DNA from: a bacterium
GTDB taxonomy: Bacteria; Desulfobacterota; Deferrisomatia; Deferrisomatales; Deferrisomataceae
Direction of reading: 5' to 3'
Assembly (NCBI GenBank): GCA_027021615.1
Contig: JALUTY010000015.1
Span: forward strand, 1 to 63,654
DNA: 63,654 bases
Positions 41,465 to 49,429 of the stretch are shown piece by piece. The position numbers and the translations under genes were made by a program. Every line of letters starts with the position of its first letter. Position 1 is the first letter of the stretch. The notes under the pieces are model-generated. The model saw nothing but the letters and a program-made list of their open reading frames with translations, had not been told where the DNA came from and searched no databases.

Positions 41465-43642
41465 ATGCGTGTTCGCCTTGCCGTGCTCGTCCCGGTCCTC
41501 ACGGCCCTGGTGCTCCTCGGTGCCTGCTCCAAGAGTCCCGAGGAGAAGTTCGCCCTCCACAAGGCCCGGGGCCACGCCTTCCTGGAGGAAGGCAAGACTG
41601 ACGAGGCGGTCCTGGAGCTCCGGGGCGCCCTGCAGATCAAGCCCGACTCGCCCGAGGTGCTGTTCGACCTCGGCGAGGCGCTCCTGAAGAAAGGACGGAT
41701 CCGCGAGGCCTACCAGACGTTTCGTAAAGTCTCGGAGCTGGAGCCCGACAACCTCGACGTGCAGATCCGGCTCGGCAACCTGGAGCTGCTGGCCAACATG
41801 GCCGCCGAGTCCCGGAGCCGCGCCGAGAAGGTTCTGGCCGACGCGCCGAACCGGGCCGACGCTCACATCCTGCTCGGCAAGGCGTACCTGCGCGAGCGCA
41901 AGCTGGAGGAGGCCCTGGCCCAGTTCGACAAGGCCATCGAGCTCGAGCCGCAGAAGGTCGAGTACCGCCTGGTCAAGGCCACGGTGCTCCTGGGAGTCAA
42001 GCGGCTGGAGGAAGCCCGCAACGAGATCGACCGGGCCCTGGAGATCAAGCCCGACAGCCGGGACGGCCTGCTGCTGCTCGCCCAGGTGGCCGATCTCCAG
42101 AAGGACCCTGAGGCCGTGGACCGGGCCTTCACCAAGGCGCTCAACACCTCGCCCGACGACCCTGCCGTGTGGTTGAGCTACGGCAACTACTGGATGACCA
42201 AAGGCGATGTGGACAAGGCGGTGGACGCCTTTCGCAAGGCCGGCGAGAAGGAGAAGCGCACCACCCGGGGATGGGAGAAGGTGGCCGAGGTCGCCTTGGC
42301 CCGCCGGGACCTGGACCTGGCCCGGGAGGCCGTGGCCAAGATCCGGGAGAAGAACCCCAAGAGCGCGGTGGCCCTGTACTACGAGGGCCGGATCTTTCTC
42401 CAGCAGCGCAAGTTCGACGAGGCCTCCGCCCGGCTCGCCCAGGTGCTCCAGCAGTACCCAGAGCACCCCGAGGCCCACTACTTCCAGGGCCTGGCCCGGT
42501 ACGGGAGCGGCAGCCTGGAGCTGGCCCAGGCCGAGCTGGAGAAGGCCGTGCAGGTCAACCCCGGCTTTTACAAGGCCCGGATGCTCCTGGCCCAGGTGCT
42601 CCTGGACCGCCGGGACTTCGAAGGCGCGCTCAAGGCCACCGATCCCCTGGTCTCGACGCCTAAGGTCCACACCGAAGCGGTGCTGATCCGGGCCACCGCC
42701 CTCATGGGCCTCGACAAGCCAAAGGAGGCCCGGAAGCTCCTGGAGGCCCTGGTCGAGGCCGTGCCCGGCCACGGCCGGGCGTGGGAGCGGCTCGGAGTGT
42801 GCTACGTCACTCTCAAGAAGCCCGACCAGGCCCTCAAGGCGTTCCGCAAGGCCATGGAGACCGATCCAACGAACCTGCGGCCGGTGATCCTGGCCACGGC
42901 CCTGCTCACGGCCCAGAAGAAGACCGGCGACGCCGTGAAGCTGGTTGAGGGTCACGTCCGGGCCGGCAACGACTCGGCCCCCGCCCGGATCCTGCTGGCA
43001 AAGGCTCGGCTCGCCGCCAAAGACAAGGACGGGGCCCGCAAGGACCTGGAGAAGGCCATCGAGCTCGACGAGAACGCGGCCGAGGCCTACCTCCTGCTGG
43101 CCCGGCTCCAAAGCGGGCCGGACGCCGGTGACAAGGCCCTGGCCGATCTGGAGAAGGCCGTGGAGAAGCGGCCCGACTACCTGCCCGCCTGGGTGCTCAA
43201 GGGCTCGCTCCACGACCTTCGGGGCGAGTACGACGCGGCCAACGAGGCCTACCGCAAGGTGCTCGACCGCAACCCTGATTTCATCCCCGCGCTCAACAAC
43301 CTGGCCTGGAACCTCTCGGAGCACGGGGGCAACATCGACGAGGCCCTGAAGTTCGCCGAGCGCGCCGTGGAGCTGGCCCCGGACTCCCCGCCCCTGAACG
43401 ACACCCTGGGTTGGATCTACGTGAAGAAGGGGGTGCCCCTGAAGGGAGCGCGGCACCTGGAGGCCGCGGCCGAGGGCCTGCCCGACAACCCGGTGGTCCA
43501 GTACCACCTGGGGGTGGCCTACGCCCGCCTGGGCGAGAAGAAAAAAGCCCGGTCCGCCCTGAAGAAAGCCCTGAAGCTCGCCAAGAACTTCCCCGGCGTC
43601 GACGAGGCCCGCAAGGAGCTGGAGGCCTTGGGGGCGGACTGA
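41465..43642 (+). CDS. TPR-repeat lipoprotein (PrsT-like)
   Basis: A 725-residue predicted outer-membrane lipoprotein with a signal peptide and lipobox VLLGA-C. The rest is a near-continuous array of about 18-20 tetratricopeptide repeats (e.g. AYLRERKLEEALAQFDKAIELEP, DAAYLLLARLQ-type units), closest in style to PEP-CTERM/exopolysaccharide-associated TPR proteins such as PrsT. No exosortase or polysaccharide genes are nearby, so a scaffold role is all that can be said. The ATG at 41465 follows GAGAAGGGGG. Confidence 0.85.
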   Translation: MRVRLAVLVPVLTALVLLGACSKSPEEKFALHKARGHAFLEEGKTDEAVLELRGALQIKPDSPEVLFDLGEALLKKGRIREAYQTFRKVSELEPDNLDVQIRLGNLELLANMAAESRSRAEKVLADAPNRADAHILLGKAYLRERKLEEALAQFDKAIELEPQKVEYRLVKATVLLGVKRLEEARNEIDRALEIKPDSRDGLLLLAQVADLQKDPEAVDRAFTKALNTSPDDPAVWLSYGNYWMTKGDVDKAVDAFRKAGEKEKRTTRGWEKVAEVALARRDLDLAREAVAKIREKNPKSAVALYYEGRIFLQQRKFDEASARLAQVLQQYPEHPEAHYFQGLARYGSGSLELAQAELEKAVQVNPGFYKARMLLAQVLLDRRDFEGALKATDPLVSTPKVHTEAVLIRATALMGLDKPKEARKLLEALVEAVPGHGRAWERLGVCYVTLKKPDQALKAFRKAMETDPTNLRPVILATALLTAQKKTGDAVKLVEGHVRAGNDSAPARILLAKARLAAKDKDGARKDLEKAIELDENAAEAYLLLARLQSGPDAGDKALADLEKAVEKRPDYLPAWVLKGSLHDLRGEYDAANEAYRKVLDRNPDFIPALNNLAWNLSEHGGNIDEALKFAERAVELAPDSPPLNDTLGWIYVKKGVPLKGARHLEAAAEGLPDNPVVQYHLGVAYARLGEKKKARSALKKALKLAKNFPGVDEARKELEALGAD

Positions 43643-43649
43643 TACTGCG

Positions 43650-44411
43650 GTGACCGACAACCGCATTCTCCACCCCACCATCGTCCTCGTCGAGCCCCTG
43701 TACGGCGGAAACCTGGGTAGCGTGGCCCGGGTCATGGCCAACTTCGGGCTCTGGGATCTGGTGCTCGTGAACCCGGCCCCGGACGTCCTGGAGGATCCGC
43801 GCCTGGAGCCCATGGCGAGAAAGGCCGTGGCTCTGGTGCGGGGCGCGAGGATCGTGGGCACCCTGGCCGAGGCCCTGGCCGAGGCGGAGCTGGCGCTGGG
43901 GTTCACCACCCGGCTGGGCCGCCGCCGCAACGACGGCCTCGGGCTCCGGCAGGCCGTGGAGCAGGCGGCCCGGGAGCTTGCGCCTGACGCCCGCGTCGCG
44001 GCCGTGTTCGGCCGGGAGGACGCGGGCCTCACCACGGCCGAGATGGACCTGTGCCACTGGCTGGTGCGGATCCCCACGGACCGGGGGCTGCCCAGCCTCA
44101 ACCTGGCCCAGGCCGTGGGCCTGTTCTGCTACGAGGTGCGCATGGCCCGGTTGGCCGTAGCGCCCGAGTCGGTGCCGTACCGGCCGGCCACGGTGGCCGA
44201 GATGGAGGGCATGTACGCCCACTTCGAGCGGGTGCTGTGGGAGATCGGGTTCATCGAGGAGGAGAGCCCGGAGCGCATGATGAACCAGATCCGCCGGATC
44301 TTTTCCCGGCGGCTCCCGAGCCCCCGGGACGTGCGGATCCTCCGGGGCATCCTGTCGAAGGTGGAGCTGGCCCTGCGCCGGCCGGAGCTGCGGAAAGCGC
44401 CCCCGGAATGA
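43650..44411 (+). CDS. TrmJ-like SPOUT RNA 2'-O-methyltransferase
   Basis: A 253-residue SPOUT-fold enzyme with VLVEPLYGGNLGSVARVMANFG at the start, AAVFGREDAGLTTAEMDLCHW (SAM knot) and IPTDRGLPSLNLAQAVGLFCYEV, the TrmH/TrmJ motifs. A helical C-terminal extension (about 185-253) is typical of TrmJ, which methylates position 32 of tRNAs. The GTG start at 43650 is 8 bp after the TPR gene stop. Specificity is inferred from family layout. Confidence 0.88.
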   Translation: MTDNRILHPTIVLVEPLYGGNLGSVARVMANFGLWDLVLVNPAPDVLEDPRLEPMARKAVALVRGARIVGTLAEALAEAELALGFTTRLGRRRNDGLGLRQAVEQAARELAPDARVAAVFGREDAGLTTAEMDLCHWLVRIPTDRGLPSLNLAQAVGLFCYEVRMARLAVAPESVPYRPATVAEMEGMYAHFERVLWEIGFIEEESPERMMNQIRRIFSRRLPSPRDVRILRGILSKVELALRRPELRKAPPE

Positions 44412-44572
44412 GAGAGTTCGGGCCTTCGGCCTGCTAGGAGGCTGGAAGGCTAGGAGAGGCTATTAACCCGGCGGATAAACAGGCGCTATCGCTCCCTGCT
44501 CGGAGGGACGTCGGTCTGCCACGCCCTACCGAGATAACAAAATTAACCATTGGGGCCCTTATACAAGGGACC

Positions 44573-44937
44573 TGCATCTCAGGAACCGGGAGTCGGTGGA
44601 CAGAAGACAGGGGAGAACCGCTCCTGCAGTTCTCCTGTCTATTATTAATACCAACGGAAGTATTGCCAGATCCCTGGCGCTCACAAGGGAACCAGCGGGT
44701 GGGGGCTGGTGGAGAGCCGGGCGCGGCCCCTCACGTCGCCGCGCCCTCACCAAGCCTGAATCGCCTTGGAAGTTCCGGAACTTCCGCCACCGGCGCCCCG
44801 GCCTACCGGGCTGACAACGGCATGCGAAGGCGCAGCGAAGAGGGTGCCGCACTCGCGCCCGGCCGGAGCCAGCCCCCCACCCGCGTCCGGCAATACCTTC
44901 GTAGGCCTTAGTATCCTCTGAACTCTGCCCCCTGATA
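44573..44937. repeat. Repeat E3, interrupted by nested repeat D3
   Basis: The left half has CTCAGGAACCGGGAGTC and GGTGGACAGAAGACAGGGG as in E2. The right half has CCTCTGAACTCTGCCCCCTGA. Between them lies the D-type palindrome at 44695-44884, so E3 appears split by D3. Confidence 0.6.
44695..44884. repeat. Repeat D3: 190-bp D-family palindrome
   Basis: Arms GCGGGTGGGGGCTGG and CCAGCCCCCCACCCGC enclose the D module GGTGGAGAGCCGGGCG on the left and GCCCGGCCGGAGCC on the right, as in D1 and D2. Confidence 0.7.
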
Positions 44938-45111
44938 CGGCCACGCCCGGCGCTCCGGCAGGTCCCTCGCCCCCCGAAATCGTGAAGAGGAGGCGGAGGG
45001 GCGTAGTAATGAGTAGAACGCGTGGGAATCCGGGAGGTTTTCAAGCCTCCTAGCATTCCAGCTTTCTAGCTTTCCAGCCACTTGGGGGACCGATGGCCTG
45101 ACCGATGCGTG

Positions 45112-45331
45112 TTCCGTTTCGCAAAAAATATGCGGATTACGGCGGTGGGGCTGGGGGCTCCGACGAAGCGCGACGGCCGAGCAGCCCGGGCCGCCCGGCG
45201 CCAGGGGAGCGGCCGCGGCGCGTGCTCTCACGCGCCGCAGCGGACCGCGCCGAGGCGGCCCCTGCGAGGCCGTTCAGCGAAGGAGGGGCCCCCAGCCCCA
45301 CCCCCTGGGAACACCGCGAAATTTCCGAAAC
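45112..45331. repeat. Repeat C1: 220-bp palindromic element containing the B/C core
   Basis: Outer arms GTTTCG/CGAAAC, then perfect 15-bp arms GGTGGGGCTGGGGGC (45144-45158) and complement (45288-45302). The core hairpin is GCGGCGCGTG-CTCT-CACGCGCCGC (45216-45239), identical to B2. It ends 7 bp before repeat A3. Confidence 0.8.
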
Positions 45332-45338
45332 CCGACGC

Positions 45339-45520
45339 TAGCCCGCATTATTCATGAAGCCTTCTGCTGCAACCGCCGATTGCACACCATCTCGGGGCGT
45401 GCTCGCGCATCGGGGCTCGACGTACCGTCCAGTACGCCTGCGCCCCTCGGCGCTGCGCTTGCCCCGATCTGACGCACACTCGACGGTTTCGCGACGAACG
45501 CTCATGAATAATGCGGGCTA
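45339..45520. repeat. Repeat A3: 182-bp family A palindrome with perfect 19-bp ends
   Basis: Terminal inverted repeats TAGCCCGCATTATTCATGA are perfect over 19 bp. By eye it differs from A4 (63471-63652) at three positions. Its last three bases (complement TAG) form the stop codon of the minus-strand gene at 45518-46279. Confidence 0.88.
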
Positions 45521-46279
45521 GCCGGGGATCTCCGGGGACCACAGGAGCCGGTCGGCCCCCAGCCGGACCAGGTACCGGGCCGTGGGCTCGTCGTCCCGGC
45601 GAAGGAACAGGGCGTTGCCCCGGGACCACAGGGGGGTGGGCTCCTCCTCGTTGCGCAGGCGGGCCTCGGGGTGGTCGAGGCAGGGCCGGCCGCACCGCAC
45701 CGGGTCCTCGGTCCAGGGGCAGGCCAGGCTCACGGTCACCGGCACCCAGGGCGCGTGCACCCGCAGGGTCACCCCCTCGGGCAGGTCGGGCACCTGGATC
45801 CCGGCCGGCGTGAGGTCCAGCTCCACCCCCACGGCCCCGTGCTCCGAGAGCAAGGCCAGGCCCACGGGCCCGTCCCACAGGCTCGCCCGGAGTTCCTCCG
45901 CCCCGGACGCCGAGGCCGAGTCCAGCATCGCGGCCACCCGGGGCCCCCGGCGCTGGCGGGAGAGGAGCCGCCCGGCCACCCCCCGCAGCGGCAGGCCGGC
46001 CTCCCGGGCCCGAGCCCACAGGCCCCAGTCGTTGAAGGTCACCTCCGCCCCGGGCGAGGACTCCAGCGCGGCCACGAGCCACGCCCATGCGGCGTCGGCC
46101 GTGCCCTCCCGAACCGCCGGGGTCACGAGCTGGAGCCCAGCGCCCTGGGACCGGCACAGCCCGGCCGCCTCGTCCACGGCCCCCCGGGGAGGCAGCCGGT
46201 GAACGCAGAACTCGGCACCCAGGGCCAGCCCGTCGTAGCCCCAGAGCTCCTCGGCTCTGGGGAGCCGGTCGGTCCTCAG
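45518..46279 (-). CDS. U32 peptidase/UbiV-like protein in a molybdenum-cofactor operon
   Basis: About 253 residues. Segments LALGAEFCVHRLP, GLQLVTPAVREG, VTFNDWGLWARAREAG and GRLLSRQRRGPRV follow the pattern of U32-type (UbiU/UbiV-like) barrel proteins. Four or more cysteines (FCVH, GLC, ACPW, RCGRPC) could bind an iron-sulfur cluster. No ATG, GTG or TTG lies near the expected start. A CTG at 46279 overlaps the mobB stop as CTGA and is in frame; the next upstream ATG (46408) would overlap mobB by about 130 bp. The stop codon is contributed by repeat A3, so the C-terminus may be truncated. Confidence 0.6.
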   Translation of the reverse strand: MRTDRLPRAEELWGYDGLALGAEFCVHRLPPRGAVDEAAGLCRSQGAGLQLVTPAVREGTADAAWAWLVAALESSPGAEVTFNDWGLWARAREAGLPLRGVAGRLLSRQRRGPRVAAMLDSASASGAEELRASLWDGPVGLALLSEHGAVGVELDLTPAGIQVPDLPEGVTLRVHAPWVPVTVSLACPWTEDPVRCGRPCLDHPEARLRNEEEPTPLWSRGNALFLRRDDEPTARYLVRLGADRLLWSPEIPG

Positions 46280-46779
46280 GTACCGACGGACAACAGCCGT
46301 CGCTCCAAGAGGTCGGCCACGGCGCCGGCGTCCCCCAGGGGGAGCACCGGGCAGGGAGCCTCGAAATCGCCGAGATCGGTGACGACGCAGAGCACGTCCT
46401 CGGTCCATGGAACCTCCCGCTCGAGCCCCCGCCGCACCACCTCGATCCTCGGATACCCCCCCAACCCCTTGAACCCCTCGACCAGCACCAGATCGGTGCC
46501 CGGAGGGCACCACCTGGCCAAGGTGCCGGGCGAGACGTCCGGCGGCCGGTCCCGGAACACCACCACCTCGTCCGCGGTGACGAAGAAGGTGGCCACGGCC
46601 CCGGCCCGACGGTGACGCCACGTGTCCTTGCCGGGCCGATCCACCTCGACCCGGCCCCGGTGGTGCTTCACCGTGGCCACCCGCCGGCCCCGAGCCGTGA
46701 GCTCGCGCACCAGGGACTCGAGCAGGGTGGTCTTGCCGCTGCCCGATGGGCCGACCACGAGGCACACGGGTGGGGTCAC
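46276..46779 (-). CDS. mobB: MobB: molybdopterin-guanine dinucleotide biosynthesis GTPase
   Basis: A 167-residue P-loop protein with VVGPSGSGKTTLLESLV, VATVKHHRG and DLVLVEGFKGLGGYPRIEVVRR, the canonical MobB motifs. It helps deliver or modify molybdopterin for MGD-type enzymes. The GTG start overlaps the moeA stop in GTGA. Confidence 0.93.
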   Translation of the reverse strand: MTPPVCLVVGPSGSGKTTLLESLVRELTARGRRVATVKHHRGRVEVDRPGKDTWRHRRAGAVATFFVTADEVVVFRDRPPDVSPGTLARWCPPGTDLVLVEGFKGLGGYPRIEVVRRGLEREVPWTEDVLCVVTDLGDFEAPCPVLPLGDAGAVADLLERRLLSVGT

Positions 46780-48014
46780 GGGCCGATCCCTGGCTCGTCC
46801 TGGTCCAGGATGCCCGGGTCGTAGATCTGCACCCGAACGCGGCCCCCCGGGTCCACCCCCCTGGACTCCGCCGGGATCACCAGCAACCCGTTCGCCTGGA
46901 CCAGGGTGCTCAGAACGCCGGAACCCCTCTTCTTGACGCTCACCACCCGGAAGCCTTCCGGGCCTCGCTCAACCCGGCACCGCACGAAATCGGTCCGACC
47001 CGCCTTGGTCCTCACCGAGCCGGCCTCCTCGCCGAGGACGGCCTCAACCACGGGCCGGAACAGGTCCCGGTGCCCCAGCATCTTGCGCAGGGCCGGCCGC
47101 ACGAACTGCTCGAACGCCACCATGGCCGAGACCGGGTTTCCCGGAAGCCCGAACACCGGAACCCGACCCTTCATGCCGAACACCACGGGCTTTCCGGGCT
47201 TCATGGCCACCTTCCAGAACTGGACCGCCACCCCTGCCCGGGCCAGCACCGGCCGCACGAAGTCATAGTCCCCCATCGACACCCCGCCGGTGGTGATGAC
47301 CGCGTCGCACGTCGCGGCCCGTTCGAACATCTCCAGCAGACCCTCGGGGTCGTCCCGGCCGATGCCCAGCACCATCGGGACCCCCCCGGCCTCGGCCACC
47401 TGGGCGGCCACCCCGTACGAGTTGGAGTTGATGATCTTGGACCCCTGGGCCGGGGAGTCCAGGTCCACGATCTCGTCGCCGGTGGCCAGCACCGCCACCC
47501 GGGGCCGCTGGTGGACCAGCACGAACGCCCGACCCAGGCTGGCCATCATGCCCACCTCGGCCGGCCGAACCCGGGTGCCCCGGGGCAGCACCCGGGTTCC
47601 CTGCCGCACGTCCTCGCCCTGGGGCCGGATGTTGGCCCCGGCGGCCGGCACCGACACGATCTCCACCCCGCCGTCCACTTCCCGGGTGTCCTCCACCGGC
47701 ACCACGGTGTCGGCGCCGGCCGGGATGGGAGCGCCCGTCATGATCTTGGCCGCCTGGCCCGGCTCCAGGCCCCGGCTCGGGTCGGTGCCGGCCGGAATCG
47801 CCTCGACCACCCGGAGCACGGCCCCGGGCCACAGGTCGGCGTGGCGCACGGCGTAGCCGTCCATGGCCGAGTTGTCGTGGGGCGGAAGGTCCCGGGGCGC
47901 CGTGAGCTCCTCGGCCAGCACCCGCCCGTGGGCCTCGAGGATCGAGACCTTCTCCGGGGGCATGGGCCCCACCGCGCCCAAAATGATCTCCACCGCGTCG
48001 AGCACCGGTATCAT
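46776..48014 (-). CDS. moeA: MoeA: molybdopterin molybdenumtransferase
   Basis: The 412-residue protein inserts molybdate into adenylylated molybdopterin. Motifs include DNSAMDGYAVR, GEDVRQGTRVLPRGTRV, VLATGDEIV, NSNSYGVAAQV, ITTGGVSMGDYDFV and FGLPGNPVSAMVAFEQFVRP. It is first in the moeA-mobB-U32-like operon, so molybdenum (or tungsten) enzymes are expected elsewhere in the genome. Confidence 0.96.
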   Translation of the reverse strand: MIPVLDAVEIILGAVGPMPPEKVSILEAHGRVLAEELTAPRDLPPHDNSAMDGYAVRHADLWPGAVLRVVEAIPAGTDPSRGLEPGQAAKIMTGAPIPAGADTVVPVEDTREVDGGVEIVSVPAAGANIRPQGEDVRQGTRVLPRGTRVRPAEVGMMASLGRAFVLVHQRPRVAVLATGDEIVDLDSPAQGSKIINSNSYGVAAQVAEAGGVPMVLGIGRDDPEGLLEMFERAATCDAVITTGGVSMGDYDFVRPVLARAGVAVQFWKVAMKPGKPVVFGMKGRVPVFGLPGNPVSAMVAFEQFVRPALRKMLGHRDLFRPVVEAVLGEEAGSVRTKAGRTDFVRCRVERGPEGFRVVSVKKRGSGVLSTLVQANGLLVIPAESRGVDPGGRVRVQIYDPGILDQDEPGIGP

Positions 48015-48333
48015 GGCACGAGGCTCCTTCCCACTAACTTCGGTCGTTGGTCTACGGTCAACGGTCGTCGGTCTGGGGCCTTCGGCCCCCTGGGCGGCTA
48101 GGCAGCCGGGCGGCTCTCGAACCGCGCCAAAGCTCTGGGGCAAGGCACCTGCTGGAGCGCCCACCCGTCTAACGGGCCGAGCTAGCCGGAATCCCTCTAG
48201 TTTCTAGTCTCTGGTTTCTGGTCTCTGGCCTGGCCGGAAGCAGGCCCCGTGCCCTCCGCCGAAACGGCTGGCTCGGGGGGGCCCGGAATCGCGCCAAGGA
48301 TCGAGAGATCCTAGCAACGGCCGCGAAAAACGG
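48015..48333. other. Intergenic region with repeat tracts and a degenerate D-like palindrome
   Basis: No gene is seen. It contains a GGTCGTTGGTCTACGGTC-type tract (48031-48078), a GGCCTTCGGCC stem, a weak D-like pair GGCAAGGCACCTGCTGGAGC versus GGAAGCAGGCCCCGTGCC (about 48133-48253) and a TCTAGTTTCTAGTCTCTGG run. Confidence 0.45.
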
Positions 48334-49344
48334 TCAACTCGGCCCCGGCTCCCGAGGCTCCCACACGTCCCACCACTCGACCGCCTGGCCCGGAGCCACC
48401 CCGGGCCAGCCCTGCGGTCTCGCCCACCGGTAGCACACCCGCCTGCGCCGGCCCCTGCGCTCCTCCGCCACCGGTGCCAAGCCGGACACCGGCACCTTGC
48501 CGTGGCCGGTGGGCAGGTCCACCACGTACCGGATCGCTCGGCCCGCGAGTGCCTCGGCCTCCCGGACCACCCCCAGGCCCTCCCGCAGGCTCACCCAGAA
48601 CCGGCCCGTGCCCGGAGCCCGGTCGGGGTGGTGGAGATAACGCAGCCCGACCCCGATCCCCTCCAACCGCCGTACCAGGTCGGCCAGGACCGGAGCCGAG
48701 GCATTGACCCTCCGCAGGAGCACGGCCTGGTTCTCCACGGGCACGCCGGCGGTCCGGAGCCGTTCCACCGCCCCCTCCAGGGCGGGACGGACCTCGGCCG
48801 GGTGGTTCGCGTGGATCACCACCCGGCACGGCGGCCCCGACGCCAGGGCCTCCACGAACCTGGCCCCCACCCGCCGGGGCACCACCACCGGCGCCCGGGT
48901 GTGGACCCGCCACTGCCGAACGTGCGGGATCCGGCCCAGCCGCCGGCCGATCCCGGCCAGCACCCGGTCGGGCAGGGTGAGGGGGTCCCCCCCGGACAGG
49001 ATCACCTCCCCAACCTCGGGGTGGCGTTCCAGCCAGTCGTAGATCCGGCCCCAGTCCTCCGGCCCCGGCCCGCCCCGGTGCGCCTCCCCCCCCCGCCGGA
49101 AGCAGAACCGGCAGTACAAGAAGCACCGGGACGCCGCCAGCACCACCACCCGGTCGGGATGCTTGCGCACCAGGAACGGCACCGGCATGAGTCCCTGCTC
49201 GCCGGTGGGGTCGGCCAGGGCGTCGGGATCGGGGCCCTCGCCGGCCGGATCCGGCTCGCCCATGGCCAGCAGCGGGCTCCCCCGGCCCAGGGCCTCGGCC
49301 AGCCTGCGGTATTCCCTGGGCCAGCGCACGGGAAACGTGTTCAG
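48334..49344 (-). CDS. epmB: EpmB-like EF-P (R)-beta-lysine 2,3-aminomutase (KamA family radical SAM)
   Basis: It converts lysine to beta-lysine for EF-P modification. The radical-SAM cluster is in CFLYCRFCF, followed by GGEVILSGGDPL-type EVILSGGDPLTLPD, the PLP-binding region near RYLHHPDRAPGTGRFWV and the expected KamA length of about 336 residues. The best ribosome site, AAAGGAG, is 6 bp before a CTG codon at 49344, which would start LNTFPVRWP. TTG at 49371 is the nearest standard start but lacks a site. It is divergent from efp. Confidence 0.85.
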   Translation of the reverse strand: MNTFPVRWPREYRRLAEALGRGSPLLAMGEPDPAGEGPDPDALADPTGEQGLMPVPFLVRKHPDRVVVLAASRCFLYCRFCFRRGGEAHRGGPGPEDWGRIYDWLERHPEVGEVILSGGDPLTLPDRVLAGIGRRLGRIPHVRQWRVHTRAPVVVPRRVGARFVEALASGPPCRVVIHANHPAEVRPALEGAVERLRTAGVPVENQAVLLRRVNASAPVLADLVRRLEGIGVGLRYLHHPDRAPGTGRFWVSLREGLGVVREAEALAGRAIRYVVDLPTGHGKVPVSGLAPVAEERRGRRRRVCYRWARPQGWPGVAPGQAVEWWDVWEPREPGPS

Positions 49345-49362
49345 CTCGGGCTCCTTTCGGCT

Positions 49363-49392
49363 TTGACACAAGCCCCCCGGGGGCGGTAAAAA
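49363..49392 (+). promoter_or_regulatory. Predicted promoter for efp-epmA
   Basis: A perfect TTGACA (49363-49368) and TAAAAA (49387-49392) with an 18-bp GC-rich spacer lie 37 bp before the efp ATG. Confidence 0.6.
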
Positions 49393-49429
49393 TACGCGCT
49401 TTCCAACCCCCGGCCAAGGAGCTTTCGCG

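Larger units (their letters stand above)
44412..45517. other. 1.1-kb gene-free region packed with palindromic repeats
   Basis: I see no credible gene on either strand. It holds, in order, a GGCTGGAA tract (44434-44461), repeat E3 with D3 nested inside (44573-44937), a CTAGCATTCCAGC tract (45043-45079), repeat C1 (45112-45331) and repeat A3 (45339-45520). A short stretch from 44462 to 44560 is comparatively AT-rich. Confidence 0.7.

Noticed and set aside
41396-44101. 901-residue minus-strand open frame
   Set aside because: Antisense shadow of the TPR lipoprotein, whose periodic helices are unmistakable on the plus strand.
44412-45517. Short open frames in the 1.1-kb gap (for example 44908-45231 minus)
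   Set aside because: They translate repeat sequence, and the same peptides appear from other copies of the palindromes.
45339-45520. Family A element as part of a CRISPR array
   Set aside because: Copies are dispersed tens of kb apart and self-complementary, with no spacer-repeat periodicity and no cas genes.
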